From the NCBI GenBank assembly GCA_046347195.1, contig JAXMGQ010000029.1:1-64000 (forward strand): a stretch of 64,000 bases of DNA, written 5' to 3'. The translations under genes and the position numbers were made by a program. The notes below the pieces were generated by a model that saw nothing but the letters and a program-made list of their open reading frames with translations, searched no databases and was not told where the DNA came from. The stretch is from TMP-86 sp046347195. Lineage in GTDB: Bacteria > Pseudomonadota > Gammaproteobacteria > Steroidobacterales > Steroidobacteraceae. Of the stretch, positions 46,963-55,615 are shown one piece after another (the stretch's first letter is position 1; every line of letters begins with the position of its first letter).

Positions 46963-47279
46963 TGGCGCAATTCACGGTGTACCGCAACAAGAACGAGCGC
47001 AGCAAGGCGACCTACCCGCTGTTGGTGGACATCCAGGCTGATTTGCTCGATGAGCTCAAGACGCGCGTCGTCATACCGCTGACCAAGGTCGGCGCGCTTG
47101 CCCGAAAGCCGATCAATCGATTGACGCCGGCCATAGAGGTGGCCGGGGAGCAGTACCTGCTGATGACGCCGCAGATGGCGGGCATTGCCGTGTCTGAAAT
47201 CGGCGCCGTGGTGGAGAGCATCGAGCAGCAGCGCACCGCCATTGTGGCAGCAATCGATGTTTTGATCAGCGGCGTGTAG
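46962..47279 (+). CDS. ccdB: CcdB-type gyrase-poison toxin
   Basis: A 105-residue CcdB: AQFTVYRNKNERSKATYPLL, LVDIQADLLDELKTRVVIPL, and the C-terminal helix SEIGAVVESIEQQRTAIVAA, ending IDVLISGV. In F-type CcdB the last residues (WGI) contact gyrase; here the ending is SGV, so the poisoning strength is uncertain. Translationally coupled to ccdA. Confidence 0.93.
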   Translation: MAQFTVYRNKNERSKATYPLLVDIQADLLDELKTRVVIPLTKVGALARKPINRLTPAIEVAGEQYLLMTPQMAGIAVSEIGAVVESIEQQRTAIVAAIDVLISGV

Positions 47280-47471
47280 CGGCGAACCAGTAAGCTCGGG
47301 CTGCAATCGGAATTTCGTGAGTGCATTGGACCTTCTCGTGATTCATCATAAGATGATAGCGACCACGGCAAGCCGCAGTCTGGATTCACTTGAAGGTCCT
47401 CAACCATCCGAAGCCCGGTACTCACTCCGCACGGTCACCTCGTGCTCGCGCCCACAGCGGGCGCATCGACG

Positions 47472-50126
47472 ATGCCGCTCGATCAGCGCCAGCGGTTCGA
47501 GGCTGCATTTGAACGCGGCGCGGGGCACGGTCTGCTCGAATTGGGGTTCCGCGAAGTCGGCACCATCCTGCCGGCCGACTTTGCCTATTGGCGCGACTTC
47601 GCTGCAGGCTATGTCACCGCCTTGTGCATGTCCGCGCGAGGCATCAACGAGAATGCCCCCGAAGGCGTTGGCGAAGTGCTGGCGCCTGCTGCTGATGCTT
47701 TGGCCGCGCTCGCCGATACTGCTCCGCCGATGCCTGGCGGTGAGTACCTGAATGCAGGGGTTCTTTCGAACCTGTGGTCGCAGATCGGTGTGGCGTTCCG
47801 TGAGCAGTACGCGCAGGCGGGGATGTCGCTCCAGGAGTTTCTGCGAGTCGGCAACTCCGCCTGGCATCTCGTCGGTCGCGTGCATTTCAATGTTGCCGAG
47901 AACCGCTCCGACGATGAGGCGCCGTTCGCGTTCATCGCGACTTACACGACGCAGCTTTCCGCTCAGGGCCGCGCGCAGCATCTGCCGCTCGGTGAGGCTC
48001 TGCGCGAGTACGCGGGGGTGCGCAACAAGGCGCGGCTTCTCTCGCTGCTGAAGCCGGTGCAGGAGGGTGCGGCGCGGTGTCCCTGGCTGCGGGCGATGCT
48101 CGATACCGGGGAAATCCATCATCCTCTGCGCTGGACGGCCGCCGAGGCATTTCAATTCCTCACCGACGTACCGAAGCTGGAGGCTGCGGGAATCGTGGTG
48201 CGCAGCCCGGGTTCGTGGATCGGCGGGCGGCCACCGCGTCCCAAGGTTCGCGCGAGCGCGGGCGGACAGGTCCCCTCGATGCTCGGCAAAGACGCTTTGC
48301 TCGACTTCCAGGTCGAACTGACGCTCGGCGATGAACGACTCACGGCTGCCGAGATCCGCTCGCTTCTCCGGGGAACGGAGGGTCTGCAGTTGCTCCGCGG
48401 CCGATGGGTCGAGGTGGATCGCGCGAAACTGTCGCAGCTCCTCGAGAGATTTCGCGCGGTGGAGGCCGCTGCCGCCGGCGGAGGGCTGCCATTCGCAGAG
48501 GCGATGCGGATGCTCGCCGGCGTGGCCGTCGACGACGCAGAGGAGGGCGGCGGGGCTGCTGATCCCGACTGGTCGGAGGTCACGGCGGGTCCCTGGCTCG
48601 CCGAGACCTTGCGCGGCCTGCGAAACCCGCAGGGTCTCGCGCGCGTGCATCCCGGTGCTGCCCTTCAGGCGACACTCAGACCCTACCAGGAGGTGGGTGT
48701 TCGCTGGTTGTATCTTCTGCACCGGCTCAATCTGGGCGCCTGTCTTGCGGACGACATGGGACTGGGCAAGACGATCCAGGTACTGGCGCTGCTGCTGATC
48801 CTGAAGCAGGAATCCAGCAGCAACGAATCCGCCGCAGGGAGTCCGGCGACGAGCCTTCTAGTCGCGCCCGCCTCACTGCTCGCGAATTGGGCCGCGGAGA
48901 TCGAGCGCTTTGCACCCACCATGAGGGTGCTCATCGCCCACCCCTCATCGGTGAGTGCCGATGTCCTCAAGGGGATGAACTCCTCGCACCTTGCGGATTT
49001 CGACCTGGTGATCACCAGTTACGGTACGTTACTGCGCCACGGCTGGCTGACGAGCACTCGCTGGCGGATCGCCGTCATCGACGAGGCGCAGGCGATCAAG
49101 AACCCGGGCGCCAGACAGACGGGCGCCGTCAAAAAGCTTCAGGCGCAGACCCGCATTGCGCTCACCGGTACGCCGGTCGAGAATCGTCTGTCGGACCTGT
49201 GGTCGATCTTCGATTTCACGCACCCGGGACTCCTGGGGTCCGGCCGCGCATTCGCGAAGTATGTTCGTGGCCTCGCGGAAGGCCGGGGCTACGGTCCACT
49301 GCGCGAGCTGGTGCGTCCCTACATTCTCCGGCGGCTGAAGACCGACAAGTCGGTGATCACCGATCTGCCGGACAAGACCGAGATGAAGGCGTTCTGCAAT
49401 CTGAGTCCGAAACAGGCAGCGCTCTACGGCCGGGCGGTCGAGGAGCTGGCCGAGGCGCTCCAGCGGCTCGATGGCATGAAACGCAAGGGAGTGGTGCTTG
49501 CGTTCCTGATGCGCTTCAAGCAGATCTGCAATCATCCCTCCCAGTGGCTGGGCAATGGCTCATGGGCGGAAGGCGACAGCGGCAAGTTCGCGCGCTTGCG
49601 CGAACTCGCGGACATCATCGCGGCCAAGCAGGAGAAGGTGCTGGTGTTCACCCAGTTCCGCGAGGCGACGCAACCGATAGCGGACTTCCTCGGTGGCATA
49701 TTCGGCAGAGAAGGGCTCGTGTTGCACGGAGGAACGCCGGTCGGCAAGCGCAAGGAATTGGTCCGGCGGTTTCAACAGGACGAACTGATGCCCTATTTCG
49801 TGCTCTCGCTCAAGGCAGGGGGCGCCGGCCTCAATTTGACAGCCGCCGCACATGTCATTCACTTCGATCGCTGGTGGAACCCGGCGGTGGAGAATCAGGC
49901 GACCGACAGGGCGTTCCGGATCGGTCAGTTGCGCAACGTGCTGGTGCACAAATTCGTCTGCCGCGGCACGGTTGAGGATAAGATCGACCGCTTGATCGAA
50001 TCCAAGCAAATGCTCGTCAAGGATGTGCTCGAGGGCGGAACGGAAATTCAGTTGACTGAACTCAGCGACCGGGAGTTACTGAATCTCGTGGCGCTCGACA
50101 TTCACTCGGCGCAGGCGGAAACCTGA
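47472..50126 (+). CDS. SNF2-family DEAD/DEAH-box helicase
   Basis: An 884-residue SNF2 ATPase. The N-terminal half is family-specific; the motor has LADDMGLGKTIQVLALLLIL (motif I), VIDEAQAIKNPGA (II), ALTGTPVEN (III), LVFTQFREAT (IV), LSLKAGGAGLNLTAA (V) and DRAFRIGQ (VI). ATG at 47472 is chosen; GTG at 47442 would add ten residues. The next gene encodes a SWIM zinc-finger protein, a pairing found repeatedly in bacteria. A role in displacing proteins from DNA or in repair or defence is possible but unproven. Confidence 0.92.
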   Translation: MPLDQRQRFEAAFERGAGHGLLELGFREVGTILPADFAYWRDFAAGYVTALCMSARGINENAPEGVGEVLAPAADALAALADTAPPMPGGEYLNAGVLSNLWSQIGVAFREQYAQAGMSLQEFLRVGNSAWHLVGRVHFNVAENRSDDEAPFAFIATYTTQLSAQGRAQHLPLGEALREYAGVRNKARLLSLLKPVQEGAARCPWLRAMLDTGEIHHPLRWTAAEAFQFLTDVPKLEAAGIVVRSPGSWIGGRPPRPKVRASAGGQVPSMLGKDALLDFQVELTLGDERLTAAEIRSLLRGTEGLQLLRGRWVEVDRAKLSQLLERFRAVEAAAAGGGLPFAEAMRMLAGVAVDDAEEGGGAADPDWSEVTAGPWLAETLRGLRNPQGLARVHPGAALQATLRPYQEVGVRWLYLLHRLNLGACLADDMGLGKTIQVLALLLILKQESSSNESAAGSPATSLLVAPASLLANWAAEIERFAPTMRVLIAHPSSVSADVLKGMNSSHLADFDLVITSYGTLLRHGWLTSTRWRIAVIDEAQAIKNPGARQTGAVKKLQAQTRIALTGTPVENRLSDLWSIFDFTHPGLLGSGRAFAKYVRGLAEGRGYGPLRELVRPYILRRLKTDKSVITDLPDKTEMKAFCNLSPKQAALYGRAVEELAEALQRLDGMKRKGVVLAFLMRFKQICNHPSQWLGNGSWAEGDSGKFARLRELADIIAAKQEKVLVFTQFREATQPIADFLGGIFGREGLVLHGGTPVGKRKELVRRFQQDELMPYFVLSLKAGGAGLNLTAAAHVIHFDRWWNPAVENQATDRAFRIGQLRNVLVHKFVCRGTVEDKIDRLIESKQMLVKDVLEGGTEIQLTELSDRELLNLVALDIHSAQAET

Positions 50127-50147
50127 ACTGTCAGGATTGCGGGGGAG

Positions 50148-51104
50148 ATGCTGATGTACTTTCAATGGAGGCCCTATGTACCTGTGGCGGCGCGTCGCCG
50201 ACAGGCGGAGAAGACTGCCGCGAAGCTTGCGAAGAAGGGGCAGACACTGTCTCCGGTTACCGCAGGCCGTGGTGCGATTGCGAAATCGTTCTGGGGGAAA
50301 TCGTGGTGCCAGAACCTTGAACGCTACAGCGACTACGCCAATCGCCTGCCACGGGGAAGGGCATACCTGCGTAACGGTTCGGTGATCGATCTGAAGATCG
50401 AAGCCGGTGCGGTGGCTGCCCGAGTCATGGGTTCCAGTCTTTACGAGGTCAAGGTCCGGATTTCGGCCCTGGCGATCGCCCATTGGCAAGATATCGCTCG
50501 CGACTGCGCGCGGTCCATCGATACGCTGGTGGAGCTGTTGCAGGGGAAGCTGTCGGCTGCGGTGATGGAGCGCATCACGCGGCGGGACACCGGCCTGTTC
50601 CCCTCGCCAAAGGAGATCCGCTTCAATTGCAGTTGCCCGGATTCGGCCCGCATGTGCAAGCACGTCGCCGCGACCCTGTATGGCATCGGCGCGCGACTCG
50701 ACACGGAGCCGGAACTGTTGTTCGGGTTGCGAAAGGTGGACGCGAAGGAACTCATCGCGAGAGCGGGAGAGGCCGATGCGCTGACAACCAAGACTCCCCG
50801 GACGACCCGGGTCCTGGATTCCTCGAAGGTGGCCGACGTGTTTGGTATCGATCTGCCGGGAATGGATGTCATGCCGCTCGCGAAGATGTCAGCAAAGCCG
50901 GCCGCCCGGCGAAAGGCGGCGTCGCGCTCTCCACGAGGCAAATCGACCAAGAGTCCTCCGGCGAGAACTGCTCGCAAGCAGGCGAAGAAGACTCGACCAT
51001 CTTCAGCACAGGCGCAGGACCGCAAGCGGGGAAGGAAGCGCATGATTCCCGCGAAGCTTGCGCGTGGGGCACGAATGGTGAGTCGTCCGGGCACCTTGTC
51101 GTAG
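50148..51104 (+). CDS. SWIM zinc-finger protein partnered with SNF2 helicase
   Basis: A 318-residue protein with a SWIM motif CxCx(n)CxH (FNCSCPDSARMCKHVAATLY, about residues 163-182). A Lys/Arg/Ser-rich, probably disordered tail (residues 245-318) ends RMIPAKLARGARMVSRPG. It starts 21 bases after the helicase gene. The SWIM domain probably binds nucleic acid or protein, making it an accessory subunit of the helicase. The basic tail suggests DNA contact. Confidence 0.88.
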   Translation: MLMYFQWRPYVPVAARRRQAEKTAAKLAKKGQTLSPVTAGRGAIAKSFWGKSWCQNLERYSDYANRLPRGRAYLRNGSVIDLKIEAGAVAARVMGSSLYEVKVRISALAIAHWQDIARDCARSIDTLVELLQGKLSAAVMERITRRDTGLFPSPKEIRFNCSCPDSARMCKHVAATLYGIGARLDTEPELLFGLRKVDAKELIARAGEADALTTKTPRTTRVLDSSKVADVFGIDLPGMDVMPLAKMSAKPAARRKAASRSPRGKSTKSPPARTARKQAKKTRPSSAQAQDRKRGRKRMIPAKLARGARMVSRPGTLS

Positions 51105-51143
51105 CATTGGTTTGCCGCGAGCCGTTCGTGTTCGATCCACGGC

Positions 51144-52865
51144 CTAACGAGTTCCACCGCCGATCTCACCATTGTCAAAAATGATCGCCCCGTCACTGAT
51201 GGTCCGTACGGTCTTGATCTGGTGAATCTCTGTAATGGGAATCGCGAATGGGTCGCGATCAATGATCGCAAGATCCGCCGCAGCTCCCTTATGAATCGTT
51301 CCATCAGCGCCGGCGCGGCCGAATGTCTTCGCCGGCCAAATCGTGTACATGCTGACCGCTTCCTTTAGGCTGATGGCTTCCTCAGGAGCAAACGGCGTGC
51401 CGGTTCCCCCGGGGGCACGGCGGGTGACGAGCGTTTCGATGGCGACCCAAGGGCTTGCCGACTCCACTGCCGGCCAGTCGGAGGCGCCGAACACCAGCGC
51501 TCCATCATCGATCGCTTCACGTACCGGCCAGGCGCGAGCCGCGCGCACGGGGCCGACGGCTGCCTCGATGCTTTGTGCGAGGGGGCTTGGATACCAGAAT
51601 ACCGGTGAGAACTCGAGCGCTGCATTCAACGGTTTGGCGCGTTTGAGATTGGCCGCGGTAGCGAAGGAGTTGTGGGACACCTCATGCATGGGTCCTTTCA
51701 TCCCGTTGGCGCGGCGTGCAGCTTCGATGGCATTGAGGGCGTCCTGTTGGGCAAGATCGCCGCCTGCATGGAACTTCACGATCACCCCCGCTCGATCCCA
51801 CTCCGTTACCTTGGCATTGAGCGTGGCCGGGTCAACGTTGAGCTTGCCGCGGGTCGGGGGCGAATTGTCGTTCTTGGCGGGTGTGTAGGGGTCGAGCATG
51901 GCGGCGGAGCGGGATTCATTGGGAACGCTGTCCATGAACACCTTCACGCAATCCAGCCGCAGCTTGGGGCCTTCGAATCCATGCCGATCGCGGTATAGCA
52001 CCTCGAAGTCGGGAGCGTCGCTTCCCCAGAGGATGCAGCCGCGAACATGGATCTTCAGTCGATTCGCTGCCGCCAGCGCATGCAAGCCCTTGGCCTCATC
52101 CAGCATGAGTGAAACGTGTGAAACTGCCGTAATGCCGTTCGCGGCGAAGACATCGAACGCGGAAGCCAGAAGGTCGCTGGCCTCCTTGGTGTTTGACGTC
52201 GGCATGCTGTAGCGCAACTTGGCGGCGGGTGATTCGTACAAGAGGCCCGTCGGCTCCCCACGGGCATTGCGCACGATCTTGCCGTCCGGCGGGTCGATGC
52301 TCGCCCTGGTGTAGGCGCCTGCCGCGATAGCCTTGCTGTTGGCCCACCCATTGTGCCCGGTGGTGTCCATGAGCAGCACCGGATTGTTCGGCGACACCTT
52401 GTCGAGAAGCGCCTTGTCGAATTGCTTCACGATCGGTGAATCGTTCTTCCAGCCGCCACCATAGACCCAGGCACCGGGTGAGGCCTGCTTGGTGCATTTG
52501 GACACTGCCGCAACGATATCCTCGATTCCCGCTTCCGCCCCAAAATTGCAGGAGTGCAAGGCCCTTGCGCCTGCGATGGGGTGGATGTGCAGATCGAACA
52601 GCCCCGGCATCACCGTGCGGCCATGGAGGTTGATCAGGGGAGCGTGGGCGGGGAGGGCGCTGCGGATTGCAACTTCATCGCCCACGGCGAGAACCTTGTC
52701 GCCGGAAATGGCAACGCTGCTGGCCCATCCGCTGCCGGTAAAGACATGTGCATTCACGTATCCCACGGCGGCGGGGGTTGCCGCGTGCAAGTTGGCCGCG
52801 GTGGCGCACAGGACGAGTACGCTTGCGCGTAATTGCTTCTTCGCTCGACTGGCGTTGCGCGTCAT
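51144..52865 (-). CDS. exported YtcJ-like amidohydrolase (second of pair)
   Basis: A 573-residue Amidohydrolase_3-family enzyme: signal peptide (ASVLVLCATAANLHAA), HxH in MPGLFDLHIHPIAGARA near residue 104, DTTGHNGWANSKAIAAG, LRLDCVKVFMDSVPNE, VKFHAGGDLAQQDALNAIE and the closing KGAAADLAIIDRDPF. It starts 16 bases after its paralog's stop. The conserved HSCNFG/DTTGHNG architecture is close to that of the upstream gene. It probably hydrolyses an amide or related bond in the periplasm. Confidence 0.92.
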   Translation of the reverse strand: MTRNASRAKKQLRASVLVLCATAANLHAATPAAVGYVNAHVFTGSGWASSVAISGDKVLAVGDEVAIRSALPAHAPLINLHGRTVMPGLFDLHIHPIAGARALHSCNFGAEAGIEDIVAAVSKCTKQASPGAWVYGGGWKNDSPIVKQFDKALLDKVSPNNPVLLMDTTGHNGWANSKAIAAGAYTRASIDPPDGKIVRNARGEPTGLLYESPAAKLRYSMPTSNTKEASDLLASAFDVFAANGITAVSHVSLMLDEAKGLHALAAANRLKIHVRGCILWGSDAPDFEVLYRDRHGFEGPKLRLDCVKVFMDSVPNESRSAAMLDPYTPAKNDNSPPTRGKLNVDPATLNAKVTEWDRAGVIVKFHAGGDLAQQDALNAIEAARRANGMKGPMHEVSHNSFATAANLKRAKPLNAALEFSPVFWYPSPLAQSIEAAVGPVRAARAWPVREAIDDGALVFGASDWPAVESASPWVAIETLVTRRAPGGTGTPFAPEEAISLKEAVSMYTIWPAKTFGRAGADGTIHKGAAADLAIIDRDPFAIPITEIHQIKTVRTISDGAIIFDNGEIGGGTR

Positions 52866-52881
52866 GTCCGGCTTCTCCTGC

Positions 52882-54606
52882 TTACTTCGTATGCGTGTAG
52901 ACGGTCACGCCGCCGACGATGGTCTGTTCGACGATTACGTTGTGGACATCGGTGATCGGGATCTTGAAAGGGTTGCGGTCGAGCACGATCAGGTCAGCGT
53001 CCTTCCCCACCTCGATGGTTCCGGACGTATCCAGGTTGCCCATCTGCTGTGCCCCATCGACGGTAAACAAATGCACCGCCCGAGCGAGATCGATCGCCTG
53101 TCCCGGAGCAAATGTCTGGCTGCCGCGGCTGCCATCCGGAGTGCGGCGTGTTACCAGCGCCTCCATCGCGAACCAGGGGCTGGCAGTGGGCGTGCCCGCC
53201 GGCCAGTCCGAACCGACATCGATCCGTACTCCGGACCTGACTGCATCGCGTATCGGCCATGCACGGTCGATGCGCGGTTCGCCGACGGCCTTGATGATGT
53301 CGTCGTTGATGACGGCGGGAAACCACAGGTAGGGAGAGAACTCCAGCGTGACTTTGAGCGTCTTTGCCCTGGCGATGTTGGCCTGGGTAATGAAGGTCGT
53401 ATGGGCGATGTCATGTCGCGGCCCGTTCGGGCCATCCTGCGCTCGCGCGAGCGCAATTGCATTCAACACCGCATCGGAGGCTGCATCGCCCACGGCGTGG
53501 AACTTGCCGATCAAGCCCAGCTTGTCGATCTTCAGCGCCATGGCGTTGAGTTCCGGGGGCGCGATCTGCAGCGAGCCACGATCGTCCTTGGTCGATCCCT
53601 TTGCGGACGAAGCGTTCTGATAAGGCTCCAGCATCGCGGCGGTATGGCTTTCGGTGGGAACACCATCGACCATGAACTTCACGCAATCCGGCGTGAAGTG
53701 AGGCAGGCGGTAGTTCTCGCGATGGTCGAGCAACGTATCGAATGCTTTGGTATTGCCCGCCACCTTCTTGTACAGGATGCAGCCACGCACCCGAGGCAAC
53801 AGGCGGTTCTGGTCCGACAGCAGCTTGTATGCATCGGCCGAATCCTGACCAAAGCCTGCATCTGTTGCCGTGGTGATGCCGTAGGAGACGAGAACCGCGA
53901 GAGCGCGTTCAATGGCCGCTGCGGTGTCCTCGAGGCTGCGCGCAGGTACTGCGCTGCGTCCCAGCGACTGAGCGGCCTCGCGCAAGATGCCGGTAGGTTC
54001 ACCCGCTGCATCCCGCTCGATTATTCCACCTGCGGGAACCGGGGTGTCACGGTTGATGCCTGCCTTCTTCAACGCCAGCGAATTGAGCCAGACACTGTGG
54101 CCGGCAATGTCGCGGAGAATGACCGGGTTGTCGGGGCTCACGCTGTCCAGCATCTGCCTCGTGGGCTGATGGTCGCCGAATGAGATGGCCTGCCAGCTCC
54201 CTCCTTCAACCCACTCGCCGGGCTTTCGGGTCCGAGCACATTCCGCGACCTTGGCCAGGATCTGCTCGGGCGTGGCACCCTGCTTGAAAGTACACTGGAC
54301 CATGAGGGACCCTGCACTCAGCGGATGCACGTGCATGTCGTGCAATCCCGGGAACACCGTGTGTCCCGCGAGGTCGACCTCTCTTGTCCCGGCGCCCACC
54401 CGCGAGCGGACATATGCGTCGGAGCCAACGGCGATGATCTTTCCGTCGCGATAGGCCACGGACGTGGACCACCCGGAAGGAGTGAATACGTGCCCGTTCC
54501 TGAGAAGCACAGCTGCGCGGTCCATCGGCGCGGGTGACTGCGCGAAAGTGGTCACGACCAAGGCGGTCGAGAGCATCCCCAGGATGCGGGCGAGGGTTGC
54601 GATCAC
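52882..54606 (-). CDS. exported YtcJ-like amidohydrolase (first of pair)
   Basis: A 574-residue paralog of the following gene: signal peptide (ILGMLSTALVVTTFAQS), HxH in FPGLHDMHVHPLSAGSL, RDIAGHSVWLNSLALKKAGI, PDCVKFMVDGVPTESHTAAM, IGKFHAVGDAASDAVLNAI, and C-terminal GKDADLIVLDRNPF. The start is GTG at 54606, overlapping the TetR stop as GTGA; this coupling decides against an upstream start. Two tandem exported hydrolases controlled by one TetR and opposite a TBDR suggest stepwise cleavage of an imported compound. Confidence 0.92.
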   Translation of the reverse strand: MIATLARILGMLSTALVVTTFAQSPAPMDRAAVLLRNGHVFTPSGWSTSVAYRDGKIIAVGSDAYVRSRVGAGTREVDLAGHTVFPGLHDMHVHPLSAGSLMVQCTFKQGATPEQILAKVAECARTRKPGEWVEGGSWQAISFGDHQPTRQMLDSVSPDNPVILRDIAGHSVWLNSLALKKAGINRDTPVPAGGIIERDAAGEPTGILREAAQSLGRSAVPARSLEDTAAAIERALAVLVSYGITTATDAGFGQDSADAYKLLSDQNRLLPRVRGCILYKKVAGNTKAFDTLLDHRENYRLPHFTPDCVKFMVDGVPTESHTAAMLEPYQNASSAKGSTKDDRGSLQIAPPELNAMALKIDKLGLIGKFHAVGDAASDAVLNAIALARAQDGPNGPRHDIAHTTFITQANIARAKTLKVTLEFSPYLWFPAVINDDIIKAVGEPRIDRAWPIRDAVRSGVRIDVGSDWPAGTPTASPWFAMEALVTRRTPDGSRGSQTFAPGQAIDLARAVHLFTVDGAQQMGNLDTSGTIEVGKDADLIVLDRNPFKIPITDVHNVIVEQTIVGGVTVYTHTK

Positions 54607-55379
54607 GTGTTGCGGCCTACTCGGTGTCTTCGGAATCCGGTCTCGTTGCTGAGCGTTTCTTCGACTTCGGATTTGCACCTGGAACCGAGTTGTTTGGTTC
54701 TGCACTCGATCCCACGGGTGCGATGCACATCTTCATTCCGAATCGTCTTCACGAGTTGAATCAACCCAAGAACAGCGATGTTCTCGATCGCCGGCAGGGA
54801 GGTGGACCACGGCTTCTTGTGCCCTACGAACATGGTCAAGCCTTCCTGCGCCGAGGAGACGAAAAGCGTCAGGAGTTTCAATTCCAGTTTTCCCAGGCTG
54901 GGGTTGATTTCGGCAATCAGTTGCTCGAAGGCGGTTCGTTGCCGGGCGTAGATGTCTTCCACCAGCTTCGCGGCGAAGGCGTCACGATTGGCCATGACCC
55001 ATAACTCGGGAAAGAACTTGCTGGTCTTTTCGGTCTGCAGGTCACGGAGATTGGTCCGAATGAGGCGCTCCAGGCGGACCTCAGGAGCAAAGCTCAGGTC
55101 ATGCGCCAGGTTGTCGAACACCTCGTAATAGGGAGCGACTGCTGATTCGAGCAGGTCTCGGATCAGGGCCTCCCTGCTCTTGTAGTAGTAGCTGACGGCA
55201 CCCACGTGAATCTTGCACCGCCGCGCCACCTCGCGAAGGGTGACGGCGGTGTGCCCCTCCTGCAGGAATAGGTCGAGGGCGGTCGACAAGATCTGGGTGA
55301 TCCGTGCCTTGCCGGGCGCGTAAACAGCTGTTCTAGCGCGAATTTTCAGTTTTTGGATTCCACTCATAAGTGACGCCAT
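54603..55379 (-). CDS. TetR-family regulator of the amidohydrolase/TBDR locus
   Basis: A TetR protein of about 258 residues with the HTH in ITQILSTALDLFLQEGHTAV and LREVARRCKIHVGAVSYYYK (about residues 30-75). Start is ATG 55379 or ATG 55367; an upstream extension to 55454 looks non-coding. The last 30 or so residues are unusually long and polar for the family. It is translationally linked to the first amidohydrolase and diverges from a TBDR, so it likely regulates both directions. Confidence 0.88.
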   Translation of the reverse strand: MASLMSGIQKLKIRARTAVYAPGKARITQILSTALDLFLQEGHTAVTLREVARRCKIHVGAVSYYYKSREALIRDLLESAVAPYYEVFDNLAHDLSFAPEVRLERLIRTNLRDLQTEKTSKFFPELWVMANRDAFAAKLVEDIYARQRTAFEQLIAEINPSLGKLELKLLTLFVSSAQEGLTMFVGHKKPWSTSLPAIENIAVLGLIQLVKTIRNEDVHRTRGIECRTKQLGSRCKSEVEETLSNETGFRRHRVGRNT

Positions 55380-55615
55380 TGTCACCGTGTCTCGCTCCAG
55401 CGCCAACCCTGCAGATCGCGACCATCCCCCTATTGGGCTGGCATGATAACTCAAAAACTGTTCACTTGTCCAAAATTGGTCATATGTATAATATTGGCAT
55501 CGAGACTGGAAGCGGCCTGCTGCGGCAGGCGGCTGACAACTCAGATACCGACGCTTGGGGATGAAAGAGAAAAGCGTCGAGTGGATTTTCGCTACGAACC
55601 TGGAGGAATCAGCAC
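55380..55615. promoter_or_regulatory. divergent control region between tetR and TBDR
   Basis: An AT-rich patch holds a consensus-like -10 TATAAT (55487-55492) on the plus strand and a near-palindrome CCAAAATTGG (55470-55479) just before it. That could be an operator for the adjacent TetR. No good -35 at 17 bp was found. Confidence 0.4.

Noticed and set aside
52489..54183. A 564-codon plus-strand frame opposite the two amidohydrolases
   Set aside because: No start signal or motif; the minus strand shows signal peptides and metal-binding HxH motifs of two amidohydrolases.
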